Positions 22,660 through 30,700 of a DNA stretch of 35,462 bases are shown in pieces. Both the position numbers and the translations under genes were made by a program. The number at the start of each line of letters is the position of its first letter. The stretch's first letter is position 1. This DNA comes from Pseudomonadota bacterium. Its GTDB lineage: Bacteria > Pseudomonadota > Alphaproteobacteria > Sphingomonadales > Sphingomonadaceae. The stretch is taken from assembly GCA_023416515.1 (NCBI GenBank), contig JAEZHP010000177.1, positions 1 to 35,462 on the forward strand, in the 5' to 3' direction. The notes under the pieces are model-generated. The model was not told where the DNA came from, ran no database searches, and saw only the letters and a program-made list of their open reading frames with translations.

Positions 22660-23976
22660 ATGAAGACCGCAGCTTTGCTGGCGGCCACCTCGGCCGCGTC
22701 CATTGGTATGTCCGCCCAGCCGGCGCCGGAATTCGGCCGCAAGGAGGACAATCGCGATCCGGATCAGCCGGACATCAAGAAGCTGTCTGTCGACCTCAAG
22801 GAGGCGACCGACAAGGTGAAGAAGTTCGCCGAGCAGGCCGAGACCGAGATGAAGAATCTCGGCAAGGTCACCGAGGAGACCAAGGCCTCGGCCGACAAGG
22901 CGCTCAGCGACATGAACGGCCTGTCGACCCGCCTCGACGACATCGAGCAGAAGCTCGCACGCAGCGGCAACGCCAACGAGCCTCAGGGCCGGAAGTCGCC
23001 TGGTCAGCAGGTCGCCGAGAGCGAGGAGCTCAAGGCCTTCCTGGCTGGCGGCCGCAAGGGTCGGGTAAGCATCGGCGTCAAGGCCATTATTTCGGCCCTC
23101 ACGACCGACGCCAACGGCTCGGCGGGCGATCTGATCGTGCCGCAGCGCCAGCCCGGTATCATCACGCCGCCGCTTCGGCGCATGACGGTGCGCGACCTGC
23201 TGACGCCGGGCAACACGACGTCGAACGCGATCCAGTATGTCAAGGAGACCGGCTTCACCAACGGTGCGGCCACCGTCTCCGAGACCGCCGCCGCCACCAA
23301 GCCGCAGTCGGAGATCAAGTTCGACATCGTCACGACCGCGGTGACTACGATCGCTCACTGGGTGCTGGCAACCAAGCAGATCCTCGACGACGTCCCCCAG
23401 CTCCAGTCCTACATCGACGGCCGCCTTCGCTACGGGCTGGAATATGCCGAGGAGCTTCAACTGCTGCTCGGCGGCGGCACCGGCACCGACCTCAACGGCA
23501 TTTACACCCAGGCGACCGCCTACTCGGCGCCGACGACGCTGCCGGCGACGGTGACCAACATCGACGTCATCCGCCTCGCTATGCTGCAGGCGGTGCTCGC
23601 CGAATATCCCGCCACCGGTATCGTGATCCACCCGACCTCGGGCGCGGAGATCGAGCTGGTCAAGGACACGACCGGACGCCACATCATCGGCAACCCGGCC
23701 AATGGCGGGACCGGCTTCACCCTGTGGCGCCTGCCGGTCGTGGAGACTCCGGCAATGACGGCCGACAAGTTCCTGGTCGGCGCGTTCCGTCTCGGCGCTC
23801 AGATCTTCGATCGGGAAGACGCCAACGTCGAGATCTCGACCGAGGACAGCGACAACTTCCGCAAGAACCTGGTGACGATCCGTGCCGAGGAGCGCCTGGC
23901 GCTCGCGGTCTATCGTCCGGAGGCATTCATCAAGGGCGACTTCAGTGACGCCCGGACCGCCTCCACCACTCCGTAA
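22660..23976 (+). CDS. Major capsid protein (HK97 fold) with N-terminal scaffold domain, 438 aa
   Basis: The shell protein. Residues about 35-105 form a charged coiled coil (DIKKLSVDLKEATDKVKKFA, ETEMKNLGKVTEETKASADK), the fused scaffold (delta) domain the adjacent protease would remove. The probable cleavage zone is between about 105 and 140 (GRKSPGQQVAESEELKAFLA). The HK97 fold follows: SAGDLIVPQRQPGIITPPLR, VRDLLTPGNTTSNAIQYVKE, HWVLATKQILDDVPQLQSYI, YAEELQLLLGGGTG and the C-terminal NFRKNLVTIRAEERLALAVY. ATG 22660 is preceded by GGAAGGAAG. A strong hairpin after the stop probably limits downstream transcription. Confidence 0.95.
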   Translation: MKTAALLAATSAASIGMSAQPAPEFGRKEDNRDPDQPDIKKLSVDLKEATDKVKKFAEQAETEMKNLGKVTEETKASADKALSDMNGLSTRLDDIEQKLARSGNANEPQGRKSPGQQVAESEELKAFLAGGRKGRVSIGVKAIISALTTDANGSAGDLIVPQRQPGIITPPLRRMTVRDLLTPGNTTSNAIQYVKETGFTNGAATVSETAAATKPQSEIKFDIVTTAVTTIAHWVLATKQILDDVPQLQSYIDGRLRYGLEYAEELQLLLGGGTGTDLNGIYTQATAYSAPTTLPATVTNIDVIRLAMLQAVLAEYPATGIVIHPTSGAEIELVKDTTGRHIIGNPANGGTGFTLWRLPVVETPAMTADKFLVGAFRLGAQIFDREDANVEISTEDSDNFRKNLVTIRAEERLALAVYRPEAFIKGDFSDARTASTTP

Positions 23977-24003
23977 GCAGCGCGCGGACAGTTCGAGCGG
24001 AAG

Positions 24004-24029
24004 GTGGGGCCGGAGCGATCCGGCCCCAC
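24004..24029 (+). terminator. Strong hairpin after the capsid gene (attenuator)
   Basis: GTGGGGCCGGA and TCCGGCCCCAC form a perfect 11-bp GC-rich stem closed by a GCGA tetraloop, followed by TTCTTCT. It starts 27 bases after the capsid stop codon. The T-tract is interrupted by cytosines, so partial termination or 3'-end protection of the capsid message is likely. Either would make capsid mRNA more abundant than the head-tail connector message. Confidence 0.7.
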
Positions 24030-24079
24030 TTCTTCTCAGGCGGCCGTGAGCGACCGCCCGAGAAGAAGAGGAGGCAGCG

Positions 24080-24283
24080 ATGAAGCTGAAGGCGAACGAC
24101 ACCCTGGCGATCAGCAACGTCAAGAACGAGCCGATCCAGCCCGGTGAGCAGTTCGAGATCGAGGACGGCCAGGGCGCCGATCTCGTCAAGCGCGGCCTCG
24201 CGACCGAGGTTAAGGCCGCGAAGGTCCCGGAGAACAAGAAGGCGGCTGAGCCGTCGAACAAGAGCGGTTCGGGCAAGGCCTGA
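24080..24283 (+). CDS. Small head-region protein, 67 aa
   Basis: A short protein with a beta-rich N-terminal half (KLKANDTLAISNVKNEPIQP, GEQFEIED) and an ADLVKRGLATEV segment. This is the arrangement of small phage 'DUF7210-like' proteins found near head genes. The C-terminal 25 residues are Lys/Ala/Ser-rich and disordered. Start ATG 24080 is preceded by GAGGAGGCAGCG. It lies between the capsid attenuator and the connector genes. A capsid-decorating or assembly role is possible but not shown. Confidence 0.6.
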   Translation: MKLKANDTLAISNVKNEPIQPGEQFEIEDGQGADLVKRGLATEVKAAKVPENKKAAEPSNKSGSGKA

Positions 24284-24308
24284 GACCGTACGAGCTTAGG
24301 CGGAGGTG

Positions 24309-24896
24309 ATGGTGAGGCGATTTAAGGTCGACACCGTCACGCCGCTTGCCGACGTCGGCCTCGTGGTGGGCGTCGAGGAGATGAAGAAGCATCTCGGCGT
24401 CGACCATGCGGAGGATGACGGCCTGATCGCCGTATTCCTGGCGGCGGCGCAGGAGGCGGTGGAGAAGTTCACCGGGCAGGTGCTGACGCCGCGGGTGCTG
24501 CGCTGGTCGGCCGAGCGGTTCCCGTGCCTGCCGGAGCCGGTGCGGCTGTACCGGTCTCCGGTGACGGCGATCGTGGCGGTGCGCTACGCGGACAGTGGCG
24601 GCGTGATGCAGTCGCTCGATGCGGCCGACTGGCGGTGGAGCGAGGCGGCGGGTGATACGCTGCTGCCGGCGCTGGCGGGCGATTGGCCGGCGTTCGTGCC
24701 GGGTGCCGGCGCCGCGGCCGTGCAGGTGGATTTCGAGGCCGGATATGAGGACGGCCTGGCGCCGCCTGCGCTGAGCCAGGCGGTGAAGCTGACGGCGGCG
24801 TCCTACTATCTCGACCGCGAGGGCGGCGGGGGCGGGGGCGAGCTGCCGCCGGCAGCGCAGTTCCTGTGCCGGCCCTATCGGTCGGTGATGATTTGA
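24309..24896 (+). CDS. Head-tail connector protein (gp6-like adaptor), 195 aa
   Basis: It would form the ring beneath the portal. The segment VGVEEMKKHLGVDHAEDDGL, then AVFLAAAQEAVEKFTGQVLT and a beta-rich middle (PEPVRLYRSPVTAIVAVRYA) followed by SQAVKLTAASYYLDREG, matches the HK97 gp6-like connector family. A Gly-rich stretch (about 174-180) precedes the last helix. The start is ambiguous among GTG 24306, ATG 24309 and GTG 24312, because GGAGG at 24302-24306 is very close. Its stop overlaps the next start. Confidence 0.85.
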   Translation: MVRRFKVDTVTPLADVGLVVGVEEMKKHLGVDHAEDDGLIAVFLAAAQEAVEKFTGQVLTPRVLRWSAERFPCLPEPVRLYRSPVTAIVAVRYADSGGVMQSLDAADWRWSEAAGDTLLPALAGDWPAFVPGAGAAAVQVDFEAGYEDGLAPPALSQAVKLTAASYYLDREGGGGGGELPPAAQFLCRPYRSVMI

Positions 24897-25291
24897 TGGC
24901 CTTCATGGCGCGTTCGCAGCGGCCACCGCGCCGCCTTGAGGCGGGGCGGCTGCGCGAGACGATCACGATCCGGCGCCAGCAGGATGTGCCCGACGGCAAG
25001 GGCGGGTTCGTTCGGGACTGGAGTGAGTTCGCGACCGTCCGAGCCGAGGTGATCAGCCAGAGCGGCCGAGAGGCCGTGATCGCGAACACGCTGCAGGGCG
25101 TATCGACATATCGGATCACGATCCGGTCACGGCCGTCCTGGCGCAACGGCGGCGGCCCGCAGGCGAGAGACCAGGTGCTGTGGCGCGGGCAGGAGTTGAA
25201 CATCGTGGCGCCTCCCGCGGACCCCAACGGGTTCGGCGAGGCGCTCGTCTTTATTGCCGACACGTCGACGCCCCAGGGCGCGGCGATCTGA
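24896..25291 (+). CDS. Head closure (head-tail joining) protein, 131 aa
   Basis: A small beta-barrel closure protein of the SPP1 gp16/HK97 gp7 type. It begins with a basic N-terminus (ARSQRPPRRLEAGRLRETIT). It continues with IRRQQDVPDGKGGFVRDWSE, TVRAEVISQSGREAVIANTL, TYRITIRSRPS and VLWRGQELNIVAPP, the common run for this family. ATG 24896 overlaps the TGA of the connector gene; ATG 24905 three codons later is an alternative. It is followed by a 54-residue gene. Confidence 0.85.
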   Translation: MAFMARSQRPPRRLEAGRLRETITIRRQQDVPDGKGGFVRDWSEFATVRAEVISQSGREAVIANTLQGVSTYRITIRSRPSWRNGGGPQARDQVLWRGQELNIVAPPADPNGFGEALVFIADTSTPQGAAI

Positions 25292-25302
25292 GGAGCTTAG
25301 AC

Positions 25303-25467
25303 ATGGCCAGGGTGAAGGTGCTGAAGGGGTTCGAGAGCGGGACCTATGGCAACCGGGAGAAGGACGACGAATTCGACTATCCGGTGACCGAGGATCCTGG
25401 CCGCCTGATCGCGGACGGCTTCGTCGAGCGGCCCGCGGCTCCAGCGAAGAAGCCCGACGAGAAGTGA
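25303..25467 (+). CDS. Small hypothetical protein, 54 aa
   Basis: Its core, VKVLKGFESGTYGNREKDDE followed by RLIADGFVERP, resembles short phage proteins with a beta hairpin and an 'ARLIADGxVE' helix, the same general plan as the 67-residue protein at 24080. The tail is Lys/Pro-rich. GAGG lies upstream of ATG 25303. Its stop overlaps the GTG of the next gene. Function unknown. Confidence 0.55.
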   Translation: MARVKVLKGFESGTYGNREKDDEFDYPVTEDPGRLIADGFVERPAAPAKKPDEK

Positions 25468-25985
25468 GCAAGCGCCGCGGCGGCAGCTGGTACCGAGCTC
25501 GCCGCCAGTTTCGCGACTTCTCGAACCGCAAGCGGTCGGAGATCGAGGGTGTTCGTCCGCTGCGGCGCCTGTTCAAACAGTTGCCCGACTCGCTGAAGCG
25601 AGAGCTGGTCGAGACGCTCGACCGGGGCGGGAAGCGCATTCTCGCTGCGCAGCGGGCTTCGGCTCGCCGCAAGACCGGGGCGATGGTGTCGGCGCTGAGC
25701 ATGCGGGTCTATCCGGCCCGCCTCGACCTGAAGGTCGGGTTCATCGGCAAGCGGGTCAACCGCAAGCTTTTCTACGCGAAGATCCTCGGAGGCGGCCGCA
25801 AGGCGCAGACGGTCGAGGCGAAGCGCAAGGGGTCGAGCTACTCGCTGCGGGTTAAGGCGCGCGGCGCCGAGCCCGTGATCGATCCGCCCAGGGCCAAGAT
25901 CGCCCGGGCTGAGCTGTTGTCCGACATGGACGATGCATGGACCCGGGTCCTGTCCCGGGCGGCGGGAGGCGACTTTGGGGATTGA
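25464..25985 (+). CDS. HK97 gp10-like tail completion protein, 173 aa
   Basis: A neck/tail-completion protein. After a very basic N-terminus (KRRGGSWYRARRQFRDFSNR) comes the family core RLFKQLPDSLKRELVETLDR, GGKRILAAQRASARRKTGAM, then LDLKVGFIGKRVNRKLFYAK and ILGGG. In gp10-like proteins the 'RTGxLxxS' turn after the long helix and the 'yAxxlEfGt' segment occupy these places. GTG 25464 overlaps the upstream TGA. The 3' end overlaps the next gene by 11 bases. Confidence 0.8.
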   Translation: MSKRRGGSWYRARRQFRDFSNRKRSEIEGVRPLRRLFKQLPDSLKRELVETLDRGGKRILAAQRASARRKTGAMVSALSMRVYPARLDLKVGFIGKRVNRKLFYAKILGGGRKAQTVEAKRKGSSYSLRVKARGAEPVIDPPRAKIARAELLSDMDDAWTRVLSRAAGGDFGD

Positions 25986-26373
25986 TGCCGCGCTCGCCGT
26001 CCAGGACGCGTTCTATGCGGCACTGAATGTGCCGGCGGTGACCGACCTGGCGCCGGTGATGCAGCACGTTCCCCAGGACACCGAACCGCCGCTGGTGCGG
26101 ATCGGCAAGATCGACCTCGAGCCGGCGGGCGGCAAGGATGGAGGCCTCGACCGAGCGACGGTCGAGGTGCTCACCGACGTGCGGCGCCCTCGGCGAGCGG
26201 ACCTTTATGCCCTGATGAGCAGGGTCCGCACGGCTCTGGACGGTGTTGCGGTCGAGGCCGCGGGCGCCGCGATCTCAACGCCCGAATTCGAGAGCCAGTC
26301 CGACGACCTGCTCGAGGATGGGCAGACCTACGAAGGAACGCAGGTTTTCAGCTGTTTCGTGCAGGAAATTTGA
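25975..26373 (+). CDS. Tail terminator-like protein (DUF3168 type), 132 aa
   Basis: The pattern AALAVQDAFYAALNVPAVTD, PVMQHVPQDTEPPLVRIGKI, then VEVLTDVRRPRRADLYALMS and a C-terminal DGQTYEGTQVFSCFV is that of DUF3168/tail terminator proteins that cap the tail tube. TTG 25975 is chosen because GGGAGG is five bases upstream and the next possible start would remove the family's first helix. It overlaps the preceding gene by 11 bases. The major tail protein follows. Confidence 0.8.
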   Translation: MGIDAALAVQDAFYAALNVPAVTDLAPVMQHVPQDTEPPLVRIGKIDLEPAGGKDGGLDRATVEVLTDVRRPRRADLYALMSRVRTALDGVAVEAAGAAISTPEFESQSDDLLEDGQTYEGTQVFSCFVQEI

Positions 26374-26385
26374 AGGAGAAGCCAA

Positions 26386-26826
26386 ATGGGCAAGAAGCTG
26401 GGCAACGACTATCGCGTGTGGGTGGAGAGCGCCGTCGCCGGCACTTTCAACGAGATCAAGGGCAACACGGCCCTGTCGATCAGCCGCTCGGGCGGAGCGA
26501 TCGACACCTCGTCCAAGGAGACGTTCCCCTATGGGACGCAGGCCGCCGGCGCGCGCAGCGTGTCCATCCAGGCGACCTTCCGCCCCGACCTTCCCGACGC
26601 GCAGGGCTATGGCCGGCTCGCGACCAACGCCAAGGCGCTGGTCTCGACCCCGTTCCTCATCCAGGTCCGCAAGGGCGGCTCCGCCGGCGTGGCGCCGGGC
26701 GACGTCGTGTTCGAGGGCTCGGTCTACGTGACCGACTTCAACGACCAGCTCGGCCTGAACGAGGTCGTGGAGACGAGCGTCACGTTCGTTCTCGCCGCGG
26801 CCCCGGTCACCGACACGCTGCTCTAA
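26386..26826 (+). CDS. Major tail tube protein, 146 aa
   Basis: It polymerises as the tail tube. Family-like segments are LGNDYRVWVESAVAGTFNEI, KGNTALSISRSGGAIDTSSK, YGTQAAGARSVSIQATFRPD and the C-terminal VTDFNDQLGLNEVVETSVTF. The size is near that of gene-transfer-agent and siphophage tube proteins. A clear GAAGGAGAAG precedes ATG 26386. The next gene starts after three bases, in the usual order tube, chaperone, tape measure. Confidence 0.85.
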   Translation: MGKKLGNDYRVWVESAVAGTFNEIKGNTALSISRSGGAIDTSSKETFPYGTQAAGARSVSIQATFRPDLPDAQGYGRLATNAKALVSTPFLIQVRKGGSAGVAPGDVVFEGSVYVTDFNDQLGLNEVVETSVTFVLAAAPVTDTLL

Positions 26827-26829
26827 GCG

Positions 26830-27294
26830 ATGGCGGGCAAGGGCAAGGCCGCTGCGGCGGCTGAGGGCGGGGACGCCGCGCCGAAAGTGAATCGGCGCGG
26901 CGAACTCGCGATCGAGCTGGGCGGGGTGAAGTATAATCTCCGCCCCAGCTTCGCGGCGATCGAGGCGATCGAGGAGAAGGTCGCTCCGCTCGACGCGTTG
27001 GTGACGGAGCTCCACAACGGGCGCGTGTCGGTTGCTCACATGGCGGTGATGACGGCCGAGCTGATGAAGGCTCACGGCACCGCCAATCCCGACGATCCGC
27101 TGATCCACGACTATAAGGGCGCCAATCCGCGCAAGCTCGCCGAGCTGATCTATGAGGCCGGAGCGATGCGGGCACGCCTGGTGCTCGGGATCATCGCGGT
27201 CGGGGCGCTGAGCGGAGGCTACACCGCCCAGGGGGAAGCGAAGCCGGCGGCGGAGAAGAAGGGCGAGACCCCCGGCGCCGGCAGCTCGGACTAG
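26830..27294 (+). CDS. Tail assembly chaperone, upstream ORF (GTA gp11-like), 154 aa
   Basis: It begins with a Lys/Ala-rich leader, then RRGELAIELGGVKYNLRPSF, AAIEAIEEKVAPLDALVTEL and KLAELIYEAGAMRARLVLGI. This pattern is shared with the gene-transfer-agent gp11 family, the upstream half of the tail-chaperone pair. The C-terminal 35 residues are Gly/Ala/Lys-rich. The open frame in -1 overlaps its 3' part and runs 110 bases past its TAG, as in the lambda G/GT arrangement. Positioned between tail tube and tape measure. Confidence 0.85.
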   Translation: MAGKGKAAAAAEGGDAAPKVNRRGELAIELGGVKYNLRPSFAAIEAIEEKVAPLDALVTELHNGRVSVAHMAVMTAELMKAHGTANPDDPLIHDYKGANPRKLAELIYEAGAMRARLVLGIIAVGALSGGYTAQGEAKPAAEKKGETPGAGSSD

Positions 27295-27404
27295 CCTGCG
27301 TCGCCTGGCACTGGAGCCCGGCTGACTTCTGGGCCGCGACACCGCACGAGTGGTTCGCGGCCTATGAGGTCTACAAGGAGATGAACACCCGCGACGACGA
27401 CTAG
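27234..27404 (+). CDS. Tail assembly chaperone, downstream ORF in -1 frame
   Basis: The -1 frame relative to the gp11-like gene is open from 27156 to the TAG at 27402-27404. It ends in a well-formed domain, LACVAWHWSPADFWAATPHE followed by WFAAYEVYKEMN, which matches the short 'WsPadFWaaTpxE' tail-chaperone family. No ATG, GTG or TTG exists in this frame before a late ATG near its end, so it cannot be started normally. The likely route is -1 frameshifting from the upstream gene, at GGGGG (27231-27235, codons CAG GGG GAA) or CCCCC (27269-27273), the latter followed by the palindrome CCGGCGCCGG. Coordinates start at the first codon after the G5 slip. Confidence 0.65.
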   Translation, partial: GSEAGGGEEGRDPRRRQLGLACVAWHWSPADFWAATPHEWFAAYEVYKEMNTRDDD

Positions 27405-27408
27405 GGCT

Positions 27409-27630
27409 TCAACGCCTGTCGTCGACGGGGAGGCGGTTGCGAATCTCGTGCGCCAGCGTCAGCAGGCGGTGGCGCTGGAGGACGCTGCAGATGGCGTAGG
27501 GAACCACGGTGATCGCGACAGCGGCCATCATCCCGGCGGGTGAGGGGTTGGTGATGAGCAGAAGCCCGCCAAGCCCGGCGCCGATGACGGCGGCTATCTC
27601 AAGAATGATCAACAACGCCGTCGAGAGCAT
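27409..27630 (-). CDS. Small two-TM membrane protein inverted in the tail operon, 73 aa
   Basis: Not recognised. Two hydrophobic helices, about residues 2-26 (LSTALLIILEIAAVIGAGLG) and 35-54 (MMAAVAITVVPYAICSVLQ), are joined by NPSPAG. The C-terminus is basic and charged (HEIRNRLPVDDRR). The ATG at 27630 has GGAG nine bases upstream; ATG 27645 would add MERQN but lacks a spaced site. It runs against the structural operon and has its own plausible promoter. A membrane protein made by the lysogen, for instance one that excludes other phages, is a reasonable but unproven reading. The stop codon is four bases from the chaperone TAG. Confidence 0.6.
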   Translation of the reverse strand: MLSTALLIILEIAAVIGAGLGGLLLITNPSPAGMMAAVAITVVPYAICSVLQRHRLLTLAHEIRNRLPVDDRR

Positions 27631-27669
27631 GTTCTGACGCTCCATTCCACTGTTGAAGTCCCGGCGTCG

Positions 27670-27698
27670 ATTGTCGTCGTAAAACGAACTTAGAGCAA
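27670..27698 (-). promoter_or_regulatory. Possible promoter of the inverted membrane-protein gene
   Basis: On the minus strand, TTGCTC (27698-27693) and GACAAT (27675-27670) are separated by 17 bases in a locally AT-rich stretch. The start would be near 27663, about 30 bases before ATG 27630. Each box matches sigma-70 consensus only partly, so this is a proposal. Confidence 0.35.
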
Positions 27699-27700
27699 GC

Positions 27701-27723
27701 AGGCCGCCTTCGGGCGGCTTTTT
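27701..27723 (+). terminator. Rho-independent terminator before the tape-measure gene
   Basis: GCCGCC-TTCG-GGCGGC (27703-27718) is a 6-bp GC stem with a very stable TTCG loop, extended by flanking pairs, followed at once by TTTTTCTTT. It points along the structural operon and ends only about 15 bases before the tape-measure ATG. It should reduce tape-measure transcription relative to tail tube, unless late transcription ignores terminators. Confidence 0.85.
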
Positions 27724-27738
27724 CTTTGGAGCATCTGC

Positions 27739-30700
27739 ATGGCCCGGGGCGGATCGGACAGCGTTCGCGAGCTGATCCTGCGCTTCAACGCGCAGACGGA
27801 GCTCGCGCGCCGCGAGATCCGCGAACTGGCCGACAAGCTCGAGCGCGACACCCACCGCATGGAGCGGGACATGCTCGGCCTCGACCGGACGATGGACCGG
27901 GTCGGAAGGGGCTTCAAGCGCGTCGGCGGGATGATCGCCGGTGCGATCGCGGTCGGGAGCGTCGTCGCCGCGGGCCGCGCGATGCTGCAATATGCCGAAG
28001 CTGCCAAGCAGCTCGAGGCGCAGCTCCGCCTCGCGACCGACCGCTCGGGCAATTTCCTTCAGTCGCAGCGTGACGTCCGGCGGATCGCCGAGGCGACCCG
28101 GTCCGACATCAACGAAGTCGGCGCCCTCTATGCCGGCTTCATGCGTAACAGCGCCGAGCTCGGCATCAGCCAGATGCAGGCCGCGCGGGCGGTGCAGACG
28201 GTCACCGAAGCCTTCACCATCTCGGGATCCTCGGCCGAAGAGGCCGCGAACGGAACTCGCCAGCTGATGCAGGCATTCCAGTCCGGCACGCTGCGCGGCG
28301 ACGAGTTCAACTCGATGATGGAGAACGCGCCGAGGCTGGCGCGTCTCCTCGCGGACAGCCTCGGCAAGCCTGTCGGCGCCCTCCGCGCCATGGCCGAGGC
28401 CGGGCAGCTCACCGCTGACACCCTCACCACCGCCTTCACCGACGGCCGCTTCACCGCTGCCCTCGACCGCGAATTCCGCGCGATGCCGGTCACCTTCGAC
28501 CAGGCGATGACGCTGCTCAACAACAGCGCTCAGGAAACGTTCGGCGCGTTCGACCAGGGCGGCCAGTTCAGCAACGCGCTCGCCGACTTCCTCACCCGCG
28601 GCTCCAACGGCATGAGCGACCTCGCCACCGAGGCGGCCGAGGCCGGGGTCAGCATCCGAGCCACGATCGACGGCCTTTCCGACGCGTGGGATCCGTTCGG
28701 CGCCAGCGCCGAGGGCGTATTCGACTGGATAGCCCAGGACTTCCGCGACACCACGCTCGAGATCCTCGACTTCATCGACGAGATCGACCGCGCCTGGCAG
28801 GGCGTGAAGCAGGGCATGACGCCCGAGGGCCGTACGCAGCAGTGGATGGACTGGTGGAACCAGGAGTCGCCACCGCAGGTCACCGGCGACAACGTTACCT
28901 TCTCGGACGGCACCACGAGGCGTCTTACCGCCGACGAAGACCGCGCGCTCGACCGCGGCGAAAACCCGTGGGCGTCGACGCCGAACACGCGCGGCGGCCG
29001 TGCGCGCGCGGCGATCCGGGAGAGCGAGCGCGAAGGCCAGATCCGACTCGATGTCATCGGGCTCGGCGGAACGACCCGCAACGGGCAGGATTTCGGGCCC
29101 TCCGGCATGCAGCGGTGGCTGGCCGATCCGACTCGCTACGACCTGTTCGGCAACCTCATCGCTCCTCGGGCGAACCGCCCGGCGGCGGCGTCGTCGGGCA
29201 GCGGTAGCCGCCGCACGCGCCAGCCCCGCCAGAACAACAATTGGCGGAGCCGCGAGGAAGCGATCGGCTATCTCGGTCGGACGTTCGAAGCTCAGGGCCT
29301 GAGGGTCGGCGAGAACAACCAGTTCGGCGGCGTCCAAGGCAATCATCCCGGCATGGGGAATGCCGCGCACGGCCTCTATGCGATCGACGTCAACGCGATC
29401 GGGGGCCGCGATGCGAGCAATCCGGAGGCCCGGGCCCGTCTCGACATCGCCGCTCGCGAAGCCCAGGCGATGGGCTTCAAGGTCCTGTGGAACGGCCAGG
29501 TCTATGAGCCCGGGGGAAGCGGCCCTGCCGGGGCTATTCCGCGCGGACAGAACCAGCACACCGATCACCTCCACGCCCAAGCTCCGCAGGGTATCACCGG
29601 GGAGCGGCGTCGCGAGTTCGACGCGTCGCGCGCCGCCGAGCAGCAGTGGCGCCGCGAGGAGCGGTACGGCCAGCAGGTCGAGCAGGCCCAGCGGCGATTG
29701 CTCGACGCGCGCGGGGCGCTGATCACCGGGGCGGAGGAGCGTGCGCAGTTCGAGCGGGCGCTGATCGAGACCGAGCGCCGGTCGGAAGATGCCCGGATCG
29801 AAAGCCAGATGATCCAGGGGGAGATCACCGAGGCGCAGGCCGAGCAGCTGAGGCTGATCAACAACGCCACGGCCGCGGCGGAGCGCGAGCGGGTCGACCG
29901 CGAGGAGGCCGACAGGATCCAGCGCGAGGCGCTCGACCTGCGCCGCTCGGATCTCCAGAACGAGATGGACCTGCAGAGCGCCTCGGCGTCGCTGCTCGAA
30001 GGCCGGGAGGCCCAGCGGGACGCGGCGTTGAGGCTGCTCCGGCTCCAGATCGAAGCCGAGCGGATCGAGCTCGAGGGCATCATCGCATCGCGCGATTCGA
30101 CCGAAGCGCAGAAGGAGATCGCGCGCCGGCGGCTCGCCATCCTCGGCGGCCTGCAGGAGATGGGCGAGCGGGGCATCAACCGGCAATATGAGAGCCCGTC
30201 GGAGCGCTACATGCGCGAGCTGCGCGGCGCCGGCGACAGCCTCGACGACCGTTTCGAGGAGATCGCGGTCAGCGGGCTGGACGCACTCAACGAGGGACTG
30301 GTCGACGCGATCATGGGCGCCAAGTCGCTTGGCGACGTGTTCCACGACATCGCCAACCAGATCATCGCCGACCTGCTTCGGATCGCAATCCAGCAGCTGA
30401 TCCTCAAGCCGCTCATGGAGATGCTCGGCGGCGTCGGTGGCGGCGGGGGTGGAGGATTCGGATCGCTGCTGGGAGGCTTGTTCGGGGGAGGCCGGGAGGC
30501 CGGCGGCTCGGTCTATCCGGGTAAGGCCTATCTGGTCGGCGAGAAGCGTCCCGAACTGTTCGTGCCGCACACCTCCGGCGTGATCGTGCCGCGCCTGCCC
30601 AAGATCATGGTTCCGAAGCGCAACGGCGGCGGGGTGAACCTGACATTCGCGCCGGTGATCAGTGCACCGGGCGCGGATGCCACGCAGCTGCGACAGGTCA

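Noticed and set aside
22315..24276. 653-codon minus-strand frame across protease and capsid genes
   Set aside because: Antisense shadow of two firmly identified structural genes.
27413..27435. Hairpin CGCCT...AGGCG after the tail-chaperone stop
   Set aside because: A short outer stem with a long imperfect interior, no T-tract, and a clear terminator lies downstream.
27409..30570. A 1053-codon open frame antisense to the tape-measure gene
   Set aside because: It mirrors the codon phase of the real gene in very GC-rich DNA and has no recognisable domain. Only its last 73-78 codons, which lie outside the tape measure, look like a real membrane protein.
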